Assembly (NCBI GenBank): GCA_964462515.1
Contig: CAYWXK010000005.1
Span: 1 to 64,000 of the forward strand
From: CAYWXK01 sp964462515
GTDB lineage: Bacteria > Planctomycetota > Phycisphaerae > Sedimentisphaerales > Anaerobacaceae
Reading direction: 5' to 3'
Length of the DNA: 64,000 nucleotides
The notes beneath the pieces were generated by a model. The model was not told the DNA's origin, searched no databases, and saw only the letters and a program-made list of their open reading frames with translations. Shown in pieces: positions 35,494 through 43,945 of this stretch (positions within the stretch are counted from its first letter, which is position 1; the number at the start of each line of letters is the position of its first letter). Position numbers and translations under genes: made by a program.

Positions 35494-36507
35494 ATGCTTA
35501 ACTTAATCAATACAATTTTGGCAGTGGACGGACCGACGAGGACGATTGGGGTGGCGGTTTTAGTCATTCTGATACTTGTTGCGTTCGCGTTTTTCCTGCT
35601 GTTCTTGAAATTCTTCAGGCTATGGCTGCAGGCGAAATTGTCGCGGGCCGATGTCAAGTTCTCCGAGCTTATCGGGATGTGGCTGAGAAAAGTCGATACC
35701 AGAATCATAGTCATAAGTAAGATAACTGCTGTTCAGGCGGGTCTGGAACTGACGACGCGGGACCTGGAAAGTCACTATTTGGCCGGGGGCAGGGTCCCAA
35801 ATGTTGTGCGTGCGTTAATCGCAGCCGACAGGGCAAATATTGCTTTGACGCTGAAGACGGCTACCGCCATTGACCTGGCAGGCCGCGACATCCTCGAGGC
35901 GGTCCAGACGAGCGTCAATCCTAAAGTGATTGATTGTCCTGACCCGAAGAAAGGCAAGCAAACCGTGGATGCGGTTGCACAGGACGGCATCCAGTTACAG
36001 GCGAAGGCGCGTGTAACGGTGCGTGCCAATATCCAACGGCTGGTAGGAGGTGCGACTGAAGAGACGATTATAGCCCGTGTGGGCGAAGGGATTGTCACGA
36101 CTATCGGCAGTGCGATAACATACAAGCAGGTGCTGGAAAGCCCGGACAGCATCTCCAAGGCGGTTCTTCAGAAGGGACTGGACGCGGGGACGGCTTTCGA
36201 GATTTTGTCCATCGATATCGCGGATGTGGATGTTGGTGAGAACGTTGGCGCCAAGCTGCAGGCCGACCAGGCTGAGGCCGATATGCGCAAGGCAAAGGCG
36301 GAAGCGGAAAAACGGCGGGCAATGGCGGTTGCACGCGAGCAGGAGATGCGGGCACTGGTTGTCGAAAACGAGGCAAAAGTACCGCTGGCTATGGCCGAGG
36401 CCTTCAAAAAGGGCAATCTCGGCATAATGGACTATTACCGGATGAAGAACATTGTGGCTGATACGTCGATGCGGGAGTCGATTGCGCAGCCGAAGAAAAA
36501 AGAGTAA
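35494..36507 (+). CDS. floA: Flotillin-like protein FloA
   Basis: A 337-residue membrane scaffold protein of the YqfA/UPF0365 family. One N-terminal membrane segment (about 18-42, VLVILILVAFAFFLLFL) is followed by the conserved PHB-like domain (LELTTRDLESHYLAGG; VQDG-like AQDGIQLQAKARVTVR) and a helical tail rich in Ala/Glu/Lys (QADQAEADMRKAKAEAEKRR). Length matches the family (about 330). It is immediately downstream of the two nfeD genes, the classical arrangement. A 14-bp inverted-repeat element begins right at its stop codon. Confidence 0.96.
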   Translation: MLNLINTILAVDGPTRTIGVAVLVILILVAFAFFLLFLKFFRLWLQAKLSRADVKFSELIGMWLRKVDTRIIVISKITAVQAGLELTTRDLESHYLAGGRVPNVVRALIAADRANIALTLKTATAIDLAGRDILEAVQTSVNPKVIDCPDPKKGKQTVDAVAQDGIQLQAKARVTVRANIQRLVGGATEETIIARVGEGIVTTIGSAITYKQVLESPDSISKAVLQKGLDAGTAFEILSIDIADVDVGENVGAKLQADQAEADMRKAKAEAEKRRAMAVAREQEMRALVVENEAKVPLAMAEAFKKGNLGIMDYYRMKNIVADTSMRESIAQPKKKE

Positions 36508-36613
36508 ACTCCGTTAGAAAGGTGCTTTCAACAGAGTTGACATGCGATTTTAGACCTCGTGTCGTAAGTGTATATGATATTTATTGTTGAAACATGGGGC
36601 TTTCTAACGGAGT
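36508..36613. repeat. 106-bp element bounded by perfect 14-bp inverted repeats
   Basis: ACTCCGTTAGAAAG (36508-36521) and CTTTCTAACGGAGT (36600-36613) are exact reverse complements. An inner 8-bp pair TTTCAACA/TGTTGAAA extends the match. It lies between the floA stop and the next gene. It has the CCGTTAG...CTAACGG core seen also in the 18.7-kb cluster and known from dispersed palindromes in many uncultured bacteria. Confidence 0.75.
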
Positions 36614-36642
36614 AAATGCGTAAATGAGCAGGTGAGTGAAAA

Positions 36643-37290
36643 ATGAATGAGATTGTGGCACAAGTAGTCTGGGGTTTTGGCAAGATGGATATGGAAGACA
36701 GCGGGTGGATTCAAATACTGGTGTTCATCATTATGGTGGTTATCTATTCGCTGGGCAGTATTTTCAAGGCGAAAAAAGTCAAAACTGAGTGGGGAGAAAA
36801 AGAATCCGCCATGGGTGGTCCACCCAAAGCAAGACAAAGGCTGCCGGTAATAAACGAGGAGTTGCAAAAAGAAGCTGTTGCAGAAGGTCGCGGGACGGAA
36901 TCGAAGCCAGCAACGGTGTCAGGCCGCGTTACGATTCAGCCCACGTTTATTGATAAGGTCGCAGAAATTATTGGTAAGAAGCTTGAGATGATGGCACAAC
37001 AGACCGGACAGGTTGGCGCGCTTGAATCTGTTAAGAGTATCAAAGCAGCGCCAGAGTCAATTCAAGTCCGGCCTGAGCTTAAGCGGCGTGCTCTGCAACC
37101 GCCAGAGGTTACGCCAAAGCCTGTCTTTGAGGTAGAGCAAAAAGGTGTTCCGATATTTGCAGAAGCGCCCGTGCCAATGTATTTAGCCGAAATTATATCG
37201 GATTATTCTGACCCGGAAGAGTTGCGAAGGGCGATTTTGCACTATGAAATTTTAGGCAAACCATTATCGCTGCGGGAACAGTCGGGATAA
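36643..37290 (+). CDS. Membrane-anchored protein next to floA, function unknown
   Basis: A 215-residue protein with one N-terminal TM helix (WIQILVFIIMVVIYSLGSIF, about 22-41) and a long hydrophilic cytoplasmic-like tail. The tail has a helical segment (DKVAEIIGKKLEMMAQQTGQ) and a short conserved-looking end (YLAEIISDYSDPEELRRAILHYEILGKPLSLRE). No family is recognised. AGGTGAG precedes the ATG. Position just after nfeD-nfeD-floA suggests a partner of that membrane system. Confidence 0.75.
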   Translation: MNEIVAQVVWGFGKMDMEDSGWIQILVFIIMVVIYSLGSIFKAKKVKTEWGEKESAMGGPPKARQRLPVINEELQKEAVAEGRGTESKPATVSGRVTIQPTFIDKVAEIIGKKLEMMAQQTGQVGALESVKSIKAAPESIQVRPELKRRALQPPEVTPKPVFEVEQKGVPIFAEAPVPMYLAEIISDYSDPEELRRAILHYEILGKPLSLREQSG

Positions 37291-37468
37291 CATCATAAGA
37301 ATTTCAGCATCACAAAAAAGGGGGAATTTGTCTGATAAAGCACAACCTGAAAGCTAATCGAAATAAATAACGTCTCATAATGTATGTTATGTTTCATTCG
37401 GCTTTATTTTTGGCTAAATATGTGAATTCTTAGTTTTTGGCCTGCTGACCTGTTTTTGGGGGTTATTG

Positions 37469-39076
37469 TCAAAAAAGGTTTTCGGAGTCAATTGCTTGTT
37501 GGGCTGTCTGGTAAAGATTCTCCCACATAATGGAGACGCGGTCGAGAAGGCCTAAGTTCTGGAGTATGACTGATATATTCGTTGCGGCATCAGTTTGGGT
37601 AAAATTGTTGTGCATTTGACGGTCAAGATTGATGAGTGAGGATGCAAACTTTAGCTTATCACAATATAACAGAGCTACCTTGTAATGAAGATTAAGTGTG
37701 TTATTATCGAGGCACATCGGACCAATCATTTGCTCCAAGGCCTGTCCTTTTTGGTCGATTTCAAATAGAGATATGGCGAGCTTACTGCGTGCACGGTGAT
37801 AGGCGGGATTTATTTCCAAAGCGGCATGGAATGACTGAATGGCTTGTGGGATTTTGCCGGCATTCATCAGGAGGATGCCAAGCCTGTAGTGCAAATCGGG
37901 ATTTTGGGGCTGTTGAACAAGCTGGTGTTGATGGCCTGCAATTACAGCGGCAGTAAAATCATTTTGGTCGGCGAAGTCGGTGAAGGGCAAATCTTCACTG
38001 AGGCTGAGCTTGAATTGGAGAGCTGCGGTCTGGGTGAAGAGCAATGAGCTATTGGGCTGAATTGCAGCAGCTAATGATAGTGTGCCTAGGGCATCGAGGG
38101 TATTGCCGGCTAATTTCTGTGCTATTGCCAGGCCGATGTAGGCATCAACGATGTTATCGTTTATTTCGACAGCTTTATTGAAATGCTGAGCGGCCAGATT
38201 CTCCTGGTTTAGCTGCAAATAGAGGGTTGCGAGCTTAATGGTTGCTTCGAGAAAGTCAGGGCAAATCCTGATTGCCTCCTGGTATTGTGTGACGGCCTGG
38301 TCTGCGGCACCGAGAAGGCTGAGGACGTCAGCTCGTTTCATAAATAGGTCGGCTTTATCGGGCTGCTGCTCAAACAATTGGTCGAGGCGGTCAAGTGCCT
38401 CATAAAGTTTGCCATTACTAATAAGCTGTTCAACATCCTGGTCTTGCGTGAGGAAATTGTCAGGATGGATTAGAATCGCAGTGTTAAATGTTCCAATGGC
38501 CTCGCTGAATCTTGCGGTGGCAATATATAAATGGCCGAGCGTTACAAGTATTGAGATGTCATCAGGATACTGGCTTTTAAGAAGCTCATACTGCTGTATG
38601 GTTTTTTCGAATTGTCCATTTTTGAAATAAATGGCGGCTAACCGCTGAGCGGGAAGCAGCAAATAGTTTTTGAATTTGAGGCAATCCTGGTAGAATTCGA
38701 TGGCTTCAGATTCTTTGCCGAGACGCTCGAAACAATGGCCGAGGGCATAAAGTGCGAGAGTATTGGTCGGCTGGCGCAGATAGACGGAGTTCAACTGGTC
38801 AATTGCCTCGCTGATATGGCTATTGCACAGGTGTATTGCCGCTGCAGCGAGGCGGCCATATATGCAGGTGGGATTTTCAAAAAGATAAAGCTTCAACTGC
38901 TGCTGAGCTGCATCGAGTTTCATATCGCGTGCCAGCTCGATGACTTTATTTAATTGCTGATATTGCTGGTGATGAGGGCTGGTGTTTGCGGGCTTAACCT
39001 CATCGAGCCAGTGCCAAATCAAATCGGCGGTGTCAACCGTTATCGCCCCGCCAAAGATTTCCAATAGTCTGCTCAT
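37469..39076 (-). CDS. Tetratricopeptide-repeat protein
   Basis: A 535-residue soluble protein made almost wholly of TPR units. Typical spacing and residues recur, for example ALYALGHCFERLGKESEAIEFY, ILVTLGHLYIATARFSEAIG and LHYRLGILLMNAGKIPQAIQ. About 10-12 units span residues 45-480. There is no signal peptide or catalytic domain, so it should be a cytoplasmic scaffold. The C-terminal part mentions no known partner domain. It is a single gene with spacers on both sides. Confidence 0.88.
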   Translation of the reverse strand: MSRLLEIFGGAITVDTADLIWHWLDEVKPANTSPHHQQYQQLNKVIELARDMKLDAAQQQLKLYLFENPTCIYGRLAAAAIHLCNSHISEAIDQLNSVYLRQPTNTLALYALGHCFERLGKESEAIEFYQDCLKFKNYLLLPAQRLAAIYFKNGQFEKTIQQYELLKSQYPDDISILVTLGHLYIATARFSEAIGTFNTAILIHPDNFLTQDQDVEQLISNGKLYEALDRLDQLFEQQPDKADLFMKRADVLSLLGAADQAVTQYQEAIRICPDFLEATIKLATLYLQLNQENLAAQHFNKAVEINDNIVDAYIGLAIAQKLAGNTLDALGTLSLAAAIQPNSSLLFTQTAALQFKLSLSEDLPFTDFADQNDFTAAVIAGHQHQLVQQPQNPDLHYRLGILLMNAGKIPQAIQSFHAALEINPAYHRARSKLAISLFEIDQKGQALEQMIGPMCLDNNTLNLHYKVALLYCDKLKFASSLINLDRQMHNNFTQTDAATNISVILQNLGLLDRVSIMWENLYQTAQQAIDSENLF

Positions 39077-39456
39077 ACACCGCTCACACCAAAATTTTCA
39101 ATTTTCAATTTACTCCGCCAGAAGACGGCGGATTTCGGCCTTGCCTCAAGATTTTCGATTTGCAGTTGGCAGATGCAAATCGGAAATTGCTCCGTCCCGC
39201 TGAAGGCGAGGTAAACGGTCCTGCACTAAAAGTATCGACAGGAAGAGAGCGGATGTTAATCGTGGTTGTATGGTTTAATTAAATGGACTTGTGTTTTGCG
39301 TGACATAGATGGCAATTGTGTGTGATATAGGGGCTGTCAGACCTAAAGTGTCTAATTATCGGTCTTTATCCCCCCTGCCATTGATGTGGGAGCAGAATTA
39401 TGAGACAGTTGCTGTCACCAATTCAGGTTGGTTTATAGTCGTATCGCAGGGATGAG
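39077..39456. other. Spacer with two palindromes
   Basis: A TCCGCC...GGCGGA pair (39114-39119, 39128-39133) and a perfect 9-bp inverted repeat CGATTTGCA/TGCAAATCG (39157-39183) are present. A tandem AATTTTC word precedes them. The rest has no gene. Confidence 0.6.
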
Positions 39457-39945
39457 CTACTGTGAGTCTGACTTTGCCAACTGTGCTTGTTTTTCTATTT
39501 CGTTTAGATAAGCGAGCGTGCGTTCGAGCTTGTCGCTGAGGTGTTTTAGTTTGAGCATCGTTTTAACGCGAACCAATAGCTCGAGCTTGTTGATGGGTTT
39601 GCTAAGAAAGTCGTCTGTGCCGGAATCGATGCCGCGTTCGATGTCCCTGAACTCGTTTAAGGCGGTAACCATAATGACGGGGATGTCGGTTGTTTTAGGG
39701 TCGTTTTTTATTTTCTTGCAGACCTCAAAGCCGCTCATTTTAGGCATCATAACGTCAAGTAAAACCAAATCGGGCGGATTTTTTCTTATAATTTCAAGCG
39801 CCTCGATGCCATCGTGTGCAGGAATGGTTTGGCAGTCTATATCCTCCAGATATACTTGCAGCAGCTCAAGATTTTGTAGATTGTCGTCAACGACAAGCAC
39901 GACAGGTGTTCTTTCCTGTTCTTTTTGCAACTTTTGATGCTTCAT
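39457..39945 (-). CDS. Single-domain response regulator with coiled-coil tail
   Basis: A 162-residue CheY-like receiver. The acidic pocket (VVDDN), the phospho-acceptor Asp64 (LVLLDVMMPKMSG), the switch Thr (IMVTAL) and Lys (SKPI) are all present. After the receiver a short helix (about 125-160) may form a coiled coil for dimerisation. There is no output domain, so it probably acts by protein contact. No kinase gene is adjacent; the soluble kinase at 43.1 kb is a candidate partner but not proven. Confidence 0.93.
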   Translation of the reverse strand: MKHQKLQKEQERTPVVLVVDDNLQNLELLQVYLEDIDCQTIPAHDGIEALEIIRKNPPDLVLLDVMMPKMSGFEVCKKIKNDPKTTDIPVIMVTALNEFRDIERGIDSGTDDFLSKPINKLELLVRVKTMLKLKHLSDKLERTLAYLNEIEKQAQLAKSDSQ

Positions 39946-39999
39946 AAGAAAACTGCTCCGAATACGGACCTAATAATTAAATTTACTGTTTCTGGATAA

Positions 40000-40038
40000 C
40001 CCACCAATAAATCCGCCAGAGGCGGACAAGTTGGTGGG
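40000..40038. repeat. Nested hairpin CCCACCAA/TTGGTGGG with TCCGCC-AGA-GGCGGA core
   Basis: The outer 8-bp arms are 40000-40007 and 40031-40038; the inner perfect 6-bp hairpin is 40012-40026. It lies 16 nt past the PfpI stop codon and might end that transcript, although no U-run follows. Confidence 0.7.
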
Positions 40039-40053
40039 CTAAATATCCGTTTA

Positions 40054-40569
40054 CTATTTTCCCAGGGCTTTTAATATGGCTGTGCAGAAGGCAGGCAGGT
40101 CATCGGGCTTGCGTGATGTAATCAAGCTGCCATCCACGACACATTCGGCATCGATATATTCGGCTCCTGCGTTTTTGATGTCGTCTTTGATTGCCATAAA
40201 ACAGGTCGCTTTTTTTCCTTTGAAGGCTTTAGTGCTGCACAATAGCCAGCCGCCGTGACAGATAGCAGCAATAATTTTACCGGCGTTGACCATATCGTTT
40301 GCGAATTTTATGACATCGGGGCTTCGGCGCATAAAATCCGGCGCGAAGCCGCCCGGCACAATCATACAGTCGAAGTCGCCGGCCTTTGCATTTTTGGCTG
40401 CAATTTCCGAGATGCAAGGGTAGCCTTCTTTTGAATGATACTCTTTTTTTGCCTCGGCAGCAACAAAATTGACCTGTAAGCTGGCTTCTTTGAGGCGATA
40501 ATACGGAAACCAAACTTCAAGGACCTGATACATTTCGTCAACCATAATAGCTACTCTTTTTGCTGCCAT
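40054..40569 (-). CDS. DJ-1/PfpI family protein
   Basis: A 171-residue protein of the DJ-1/PfpI superfamily. The nucleophile elbow is AAICHGGWLL, with Cys then His, and an upstream Glu (EVWFPYYRL) that may activate the Cys. VPGGFAPDFMR and an ending like SRKPDDLPAF match the PfpI/YhbO group. Proposed activities in the family include protease, glyoxalase and deglycase; none can be chosen here. It starts 4 nt after the SUMF1-sialidase gene, so is in its operon. Confidence 0.93.
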   Translation of the reverse strand: MAAKRVAIMVDEMYQVLEVWFPYYRLKEASLQVNFVAAEAKKEYHSKEGYPCISEIAAKNAKAGDFDCMIVPGGFAPDFMRRSPDVIKFANDMVNAGKIIAAICHGGWLLCSTKAFKGKKATCFMAIKDDIKNAGAEYIDAECVVDGSLITSRKPDDLPAFCTAILKALGK

Positions 40570-40573
40570 TTTT

Positions 40574-42628
40574 TTACTCCTTTCCTTCGACTGCGCTCAG
40601 GATAGATTCTTTCTGCGTTAGCTGTTTGAGCCAGGCGAGGTTAAAAACGTAATGTTGTTTGCTGGTTATTAAGTGAATCAGGCCATTCGGCGTCTGGGTG
40701 ATTGCGAGGTAGCCTTTCGGTTCGGCGTGAGTGTCATCCATAAGGAAGCGGCCTGTGTTGCCGCCGCCGTCAATCTGGCGAGGCGGCCCCCCTGCCGTAA
40801 GAAGGCGTTTTACAGGCCAGGTTTTTCCTTCATCATAAGAAAGTGCTGCGAACATACCGAACATCTGACGTTGAGCGCCGGTTGAATCAGGAAGAAGCAT
40901 TCCCTGTTTTGGGTCAGTGAAGCTAACAAGCAAAATCGGTCCTTCCTGCAGTCGGCGAAGAACAAGCCGCTGACCGCCGCCAATTGAAGGAAATTCACTG
41001 GATAGGTAAGTCCAGGTCTGGCCCATATCTTTGGAGAGGCTCATTGGCATTTTGCCGTCGATATTGTTACCTCGTCCGAGGGCCATAAGGGTCCCGTCTT
41101 TGAGCTGGACGATGGCGGCGTGGATGCCGGCAATCCAGGCGCCTGTTGCACCGTTTGCAAATTTAGGCTGAGGCTGGCCGGCACCGGGGTCTGTCCAGGT
41201 TTTGCCATTGTCGCGGCTGATGTGAATGGCGGTGCCGCCGCTGCCGCCTGATACGGCGTCGCAAGGTAAAATGATAGAGCCGTCTTGTGCTTTGATTACC
41301 GATTGGACCGGTTGATGGCGCAGGCCATGTTCAGGGCCGATGAGATGGGCCTTTGCCCAGGTAACGCCATTATCGGTGGATGTGCGCATTATGAGGGCAA
41401 GGTTGCCCCAGGTGGCGGCTGCCGAGAGGCCGTTGAAGTGATAAAGTGTGCCATTGCTATCGCACCAGAGGGCGGGGGCGTGGTCGTTGCGGTCAGGGGC
41501 ATCCCAGAAAACGGAAGCAGGTTCCCATTGTTCCGAACCATAACGCAGACGGCTTGCGAGGATAGTCAGCTCACAGCCAGATTCTGTTTTGCAGGAATAC
41601 CATATCGCCAGGAGGTCGCCATTGAGACAGGCGACGATTGCGGGGTCGTGATTATGTTCTGAGAACATTGGGCCATCCGAACCGGGTGGGACTTTAACGT
41701 ATTCGATGGGACCTTTGAAAAATGGTTTATCCGTGTCGGGGCCTTTTGTAAGGTCAGGAGGGATTTTTTGAGAAACATTTTGTTGATTAAGAGGCGGCGC
41801 AGGAGGGGAAAGCGGCTTTGTATTGGGCAGTTCGGCGATGACTACACGAAAGCCTATTAGATTGCTTTTATTTTCGGGTAGTGTGCCAAGCCGGTTTGCT
41901 GAGCGAAGATAAAAAACCGGTGTGCTGTGGCTGCCGCCACGAGTAACCTTGAAGTCTCCTAATCCTTTACCAACGGGGTCGGTCTGGTCGTTTTGCTGAT
42001 AAGGGCCATACCAGTCATAGCACCATTCCTCGACGTTGCCATGCATATCAAAAAAGCCCCACGGGTTGGGCGGCGTTTTTGCGACGTGCAGCGGCAGCGT
42101 CTTTGGCTCCCAGGTTTCTATTTGATTTTTGTGATAGTTTTCTGGAAGGGTATCGCCGGTGTTGTAGATGGTAGTGGTGCCGGCTCTGCAGGCATATTCC
42201 CACTCTGCTTCGGTGGGCAGACGGTAAGCTCTGCCTTCTTTTTTTGAAAGCCATTCGCAGAATTTAGCTGCTTCATACCAGCTTACGAAAACGACTGCTT
42301 CATTGTCCTCGCTGGAGAAGCCGAGTTTGCCACGAAGTTTTCTGTGCTGCGAATCGAACTGCTCGAATTGAGCGTTGGTGACTTCGGTTACAGCCACATA
42401 GAAAGGTTGGGTGATAGTGACATTGTGGACAGGTCGCTCATCCCAATCACCCCCCTGCTCTTGCCCCATCAGAAAAAAACCAGGTTCGATTCGAACAAAT
42501 TTCATACCTATTGAGTTGACAAATGTATCAGACATTTGTGATGAGGGTGCTATTGTTTTAGTTTCTGTCGCACGGCAGCCGAGAATTAAATAAATAAGAG
42601 TTATTGTCAGAAGTTTTTTTTTCGGCAT
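40574..42628 (-). CDS. SUMF1-like/sialidase-like fusion lipoprotein
   Basis: A 684-residue lipoprotein with lipobox LILGC (Cys18). Residues about 37-270 form a SUMF1/formylglycine-generating-enzyme-like domain (FVRIEPGFFLMGQE, PTEAEWEYACRAGT, VEEWCYDWYGPY). The Cys pair of true FGE is missing at the expected place (RGGSHSTPVFYLRSANR), so this domain is more likely structural or ligand-binding. Residues about 315-670 form a BNR-repeat sialidase-like propeller (HDPAIVACLNGDLLAIWYS, SRDNGKTW, SYDEGKTW with Asp-box patterns). Its role may be glycan hydrolysis or binding at the cell surface. It overlaps the preceding 92-residue gene by 1 nt (TAATG) and leads into the PfpI gene. Confidence 0.9.
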   Translation of the reverse strand: MPKKKLLTITLIYLILGCRATETKTIAPSSQMSDTFVNSIGMKFVRIEPGFFLMGQEQGGDWDERPVHNVTITQPFYVAVTEVTNAQFEQFDSQHRKLRGKLGFSSEDNEAVVFVSWYEAAKFCEWLSKKEGRAYRLPTEAEWEYACRAGTTTIYNTGDTLPENYHKNQIETWEPKTLPLHVAKTPPNPWGFFDMHGNVEEWCYDWYGPYQQNDQTDPVGKGLGDFKVTRGGSHSTPVFYLRSANRLGTLPENKSNLIGFRVVIAELPNTKPLSPPAPPLNQQNVSQKIPPDLTKGPDTDKPFFKGPIEYVKVPPGSDGPMFSEHNHDPAIVACLNGDLLAIWYSCKTESGCELTILASRLRYGSEQWEPASVFWDAPDRNDHAPALWCDSNGTLYHFNGLSAAATWGNLALIMRTSTDNGVTWAKAHLIGPEHGLRHQPVQSVIKAQDGSIILPCDAVSGGSGGTAIHISRDNGKTWTDPGAGQPQPKFANGATGAWIAGIHAAIVQLKDGTLMALGRGNNIDGKMPMSLSKDMGQTWTYLSSEFPSIGGGQRLVLRRLQEGPILLVSFTDPKQGMLLPDSTGAQRQMFGMFAALSYDEGKTWPVKRLLTAGGPPRQIDGGGNTGRFLMDDTHAEPKGYLAITQTPNGLIHLITSKQHYVFNLAWLKQLTQKESILSAVEGKE

Positions 42629-42906
42629 TATGTCACCTTGTGAAAAGTGCTATTGGTGTGTGTTTCGATAAACTGGCGGACCTGCGGTTTGATGTAGAGC
42701 TTTTCAATATCTACTAATTTGGCGACTGCCGAAGCGGAAAGAGCGGCGATTTCAGTAACGGGGGCCTGGGTATCGACGAAGAAGATGTGCTTACCTTTTA
42801 CGGTGCAAAGCCCCCCACCGCTGCCGCCGAGCGGCTCATTACGGATGGCCACGCCGTTTGCCTCAAGTATCGCTAAAAGCTCTTCTAAAATTTTCTGCTC
42901 ATTCAT
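42628..42906 (-). CDS. Hypothetical protein at the head of the SUMF1-sialidase operon
   Basis: A 92-residue soluble protein of unknown family. It has a helix-rich N-terminus (EQKILEELLAILEANGVAI), a Gly-rich turn (GGSGGGLCTVKGKHIFFVD) and a helical C-terminus with YIKPQVRQFIE. Its stop overlaps the start codon of the SUMF1-sialidase gene (TAATG), so the two are translationally coupled. Function is not known. Confidence 0.8.
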   Translation of the reverse strand: MNEQKILEELLAILEANGVAIRNEPLGGSGGGLCTVKGKHIFFVDTQAPVTEIAALSASAVAKLVDIEKLYIKPQVRQFIETHTNSTFHKVT

Positions 42907-42923
42907 TTTTGTATTGCGTAGTT

Positions 42924-42962
42924 GCGATTCTTCGCCCGCTTATGACAGGCTCAGAATGACAA
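42924..42962. repeat. GATTCTTC...CAGAATGAC dispersed element, copy 1
   Basis: An arm GATTCTTC and a partner CAGAATGAC surround a GC-rich centre. A similar stretch is at about 51050-51082. This word pair is widespread in environmental genomes as a short palindromic repeat. Confidence 0.5.
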
Positions 42963-43134
42963 GTTATCTTTTATCACGCAGCGTATTGCATATATCTTAT
43001 TTCATTGGCACTTCTCTGGGAATGACATTGCTCAAGAAAAACTATGCCGAAAGTCGATAAAATAGTTGTGAAACAAAGTTTACGTTAGACGATAGCTCAA
43101 AAACAAAACTAAATTTTATAGTAGGAGCTGACAA

Positions 43135-43914
43135 TTGGCAAGTATTACTGAAAAACGGCTTTCGCTGCACAAATTTTTGGCGGAGCAGGAGGAAGAAAAT
43201 ATCGTCCTGAAGTCCCAGGTCGCGCAGCTACAAGCACTGGCTAACATCGGGACTATCAGCTATATGATAGCCCACGAAATCAATAATCTTCTGACGCCGC
43301 TGAAAAACTATGCGGAGCTGGCACTTAATAACCTTAATGATAAAGATTTGGCGCAGAAGGCGCTTGAGAAGGCGGTGCAAAATTGTCAGCGTGCTGCTCA
43401 AATAATGGAGAGTATGCTTGCACTGGCAAATAACAAGACACAAAAGAAAGAAAATGCACGGCTGGTTAGTTTGATTCAGGAGGTTTTTACCTGCCTTTGC
43501 AGGGATTTTAGCAAAGACGGGATAGTTGTGAACGTTGAGGTCCAGGATGATTTGATGGTGTGGGCTGTCCCCGTTCAGATTCAGCAGGTTTTAATGAATT
43601 TGATTCTTAATGCGCGTGATGCGATGCTTCCTCGCGGCGGCGTTCTGACCATTAAGGCGCAAGAAAGAGATGATGCAGTTCAAATAGAGGTCAGTGATAC
43701 CGGCGAAGGAATAGAGCCGGAGAATATGAAAAATATTTTCGAATCGTTTTTCACTACTAAGGCCAATAAAAGTTTGTCATCTGAATACTCAGGTGCCGGC
43801 TTGGGGCTGGCATTTTGCAAAAAGATAATAGATGGGCACGGAGGCTGCATCGGCGTCGAATCAAAAGTCGGTGAGGGAAGCACATTCAAGATAACCCTGC
43901 CTAAGCAGCAATAA
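43135..43914 (+). CDS. Soluble histidine kinase
   Basis: A 259-residue kinase without membrane segments. A coiled-coil N-terminus (about 10-36) precedes the HisKA H-box with His47 (IAHEINNLLTPLKNYAEL). The HATPase part has the N-box (LMNLILNARDAM), G1 (VSDTGEGIEPE), an F-box (FESFFTTK) and G2 (GAGLGLAFCKKIIDGHGG). The start is TTG at 43135 with AGGAG at a suitable distance. No sensor domain is visible, so input must come from partners. The GT39-like gene starts 31 nt later, and the orphan receiver at 39.5 kb is a possible partner. Confidence 0.93.
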   Translation: MASITEKRLSLHKFLAEQEEENIVLKSQVAQLQALANIGTISYMIAHEINNLLTPLKNYAELALNNLNDKDLAQKALEKAVQNCQRAAQIMESMLALANNKTQKKENARLVSLIQEVFTCLCRDFSKDGIVVNVEVQDDLMVWAVPVQIQQVLMNLILNARDAMLPRGGVLTIKAQERDDAVQIEVSDTGEGIEPENMKNIFESFFTTKANKSLSSEYSGAGLGLAFCKKIIDGHGGCIGVESKVGEGSTFKITLPKQQ

Positions 43915-43945
43915 CGATGGGGGACAAGAATAGCCAGGACGTCAC

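Noticed and set aside
40574..42628. True formylglycine-generating enzyme
   Set aside because: The active-site Cys pair is absent (RGGSHSTPVFYLRSANR) and no sulfatase is nearby.
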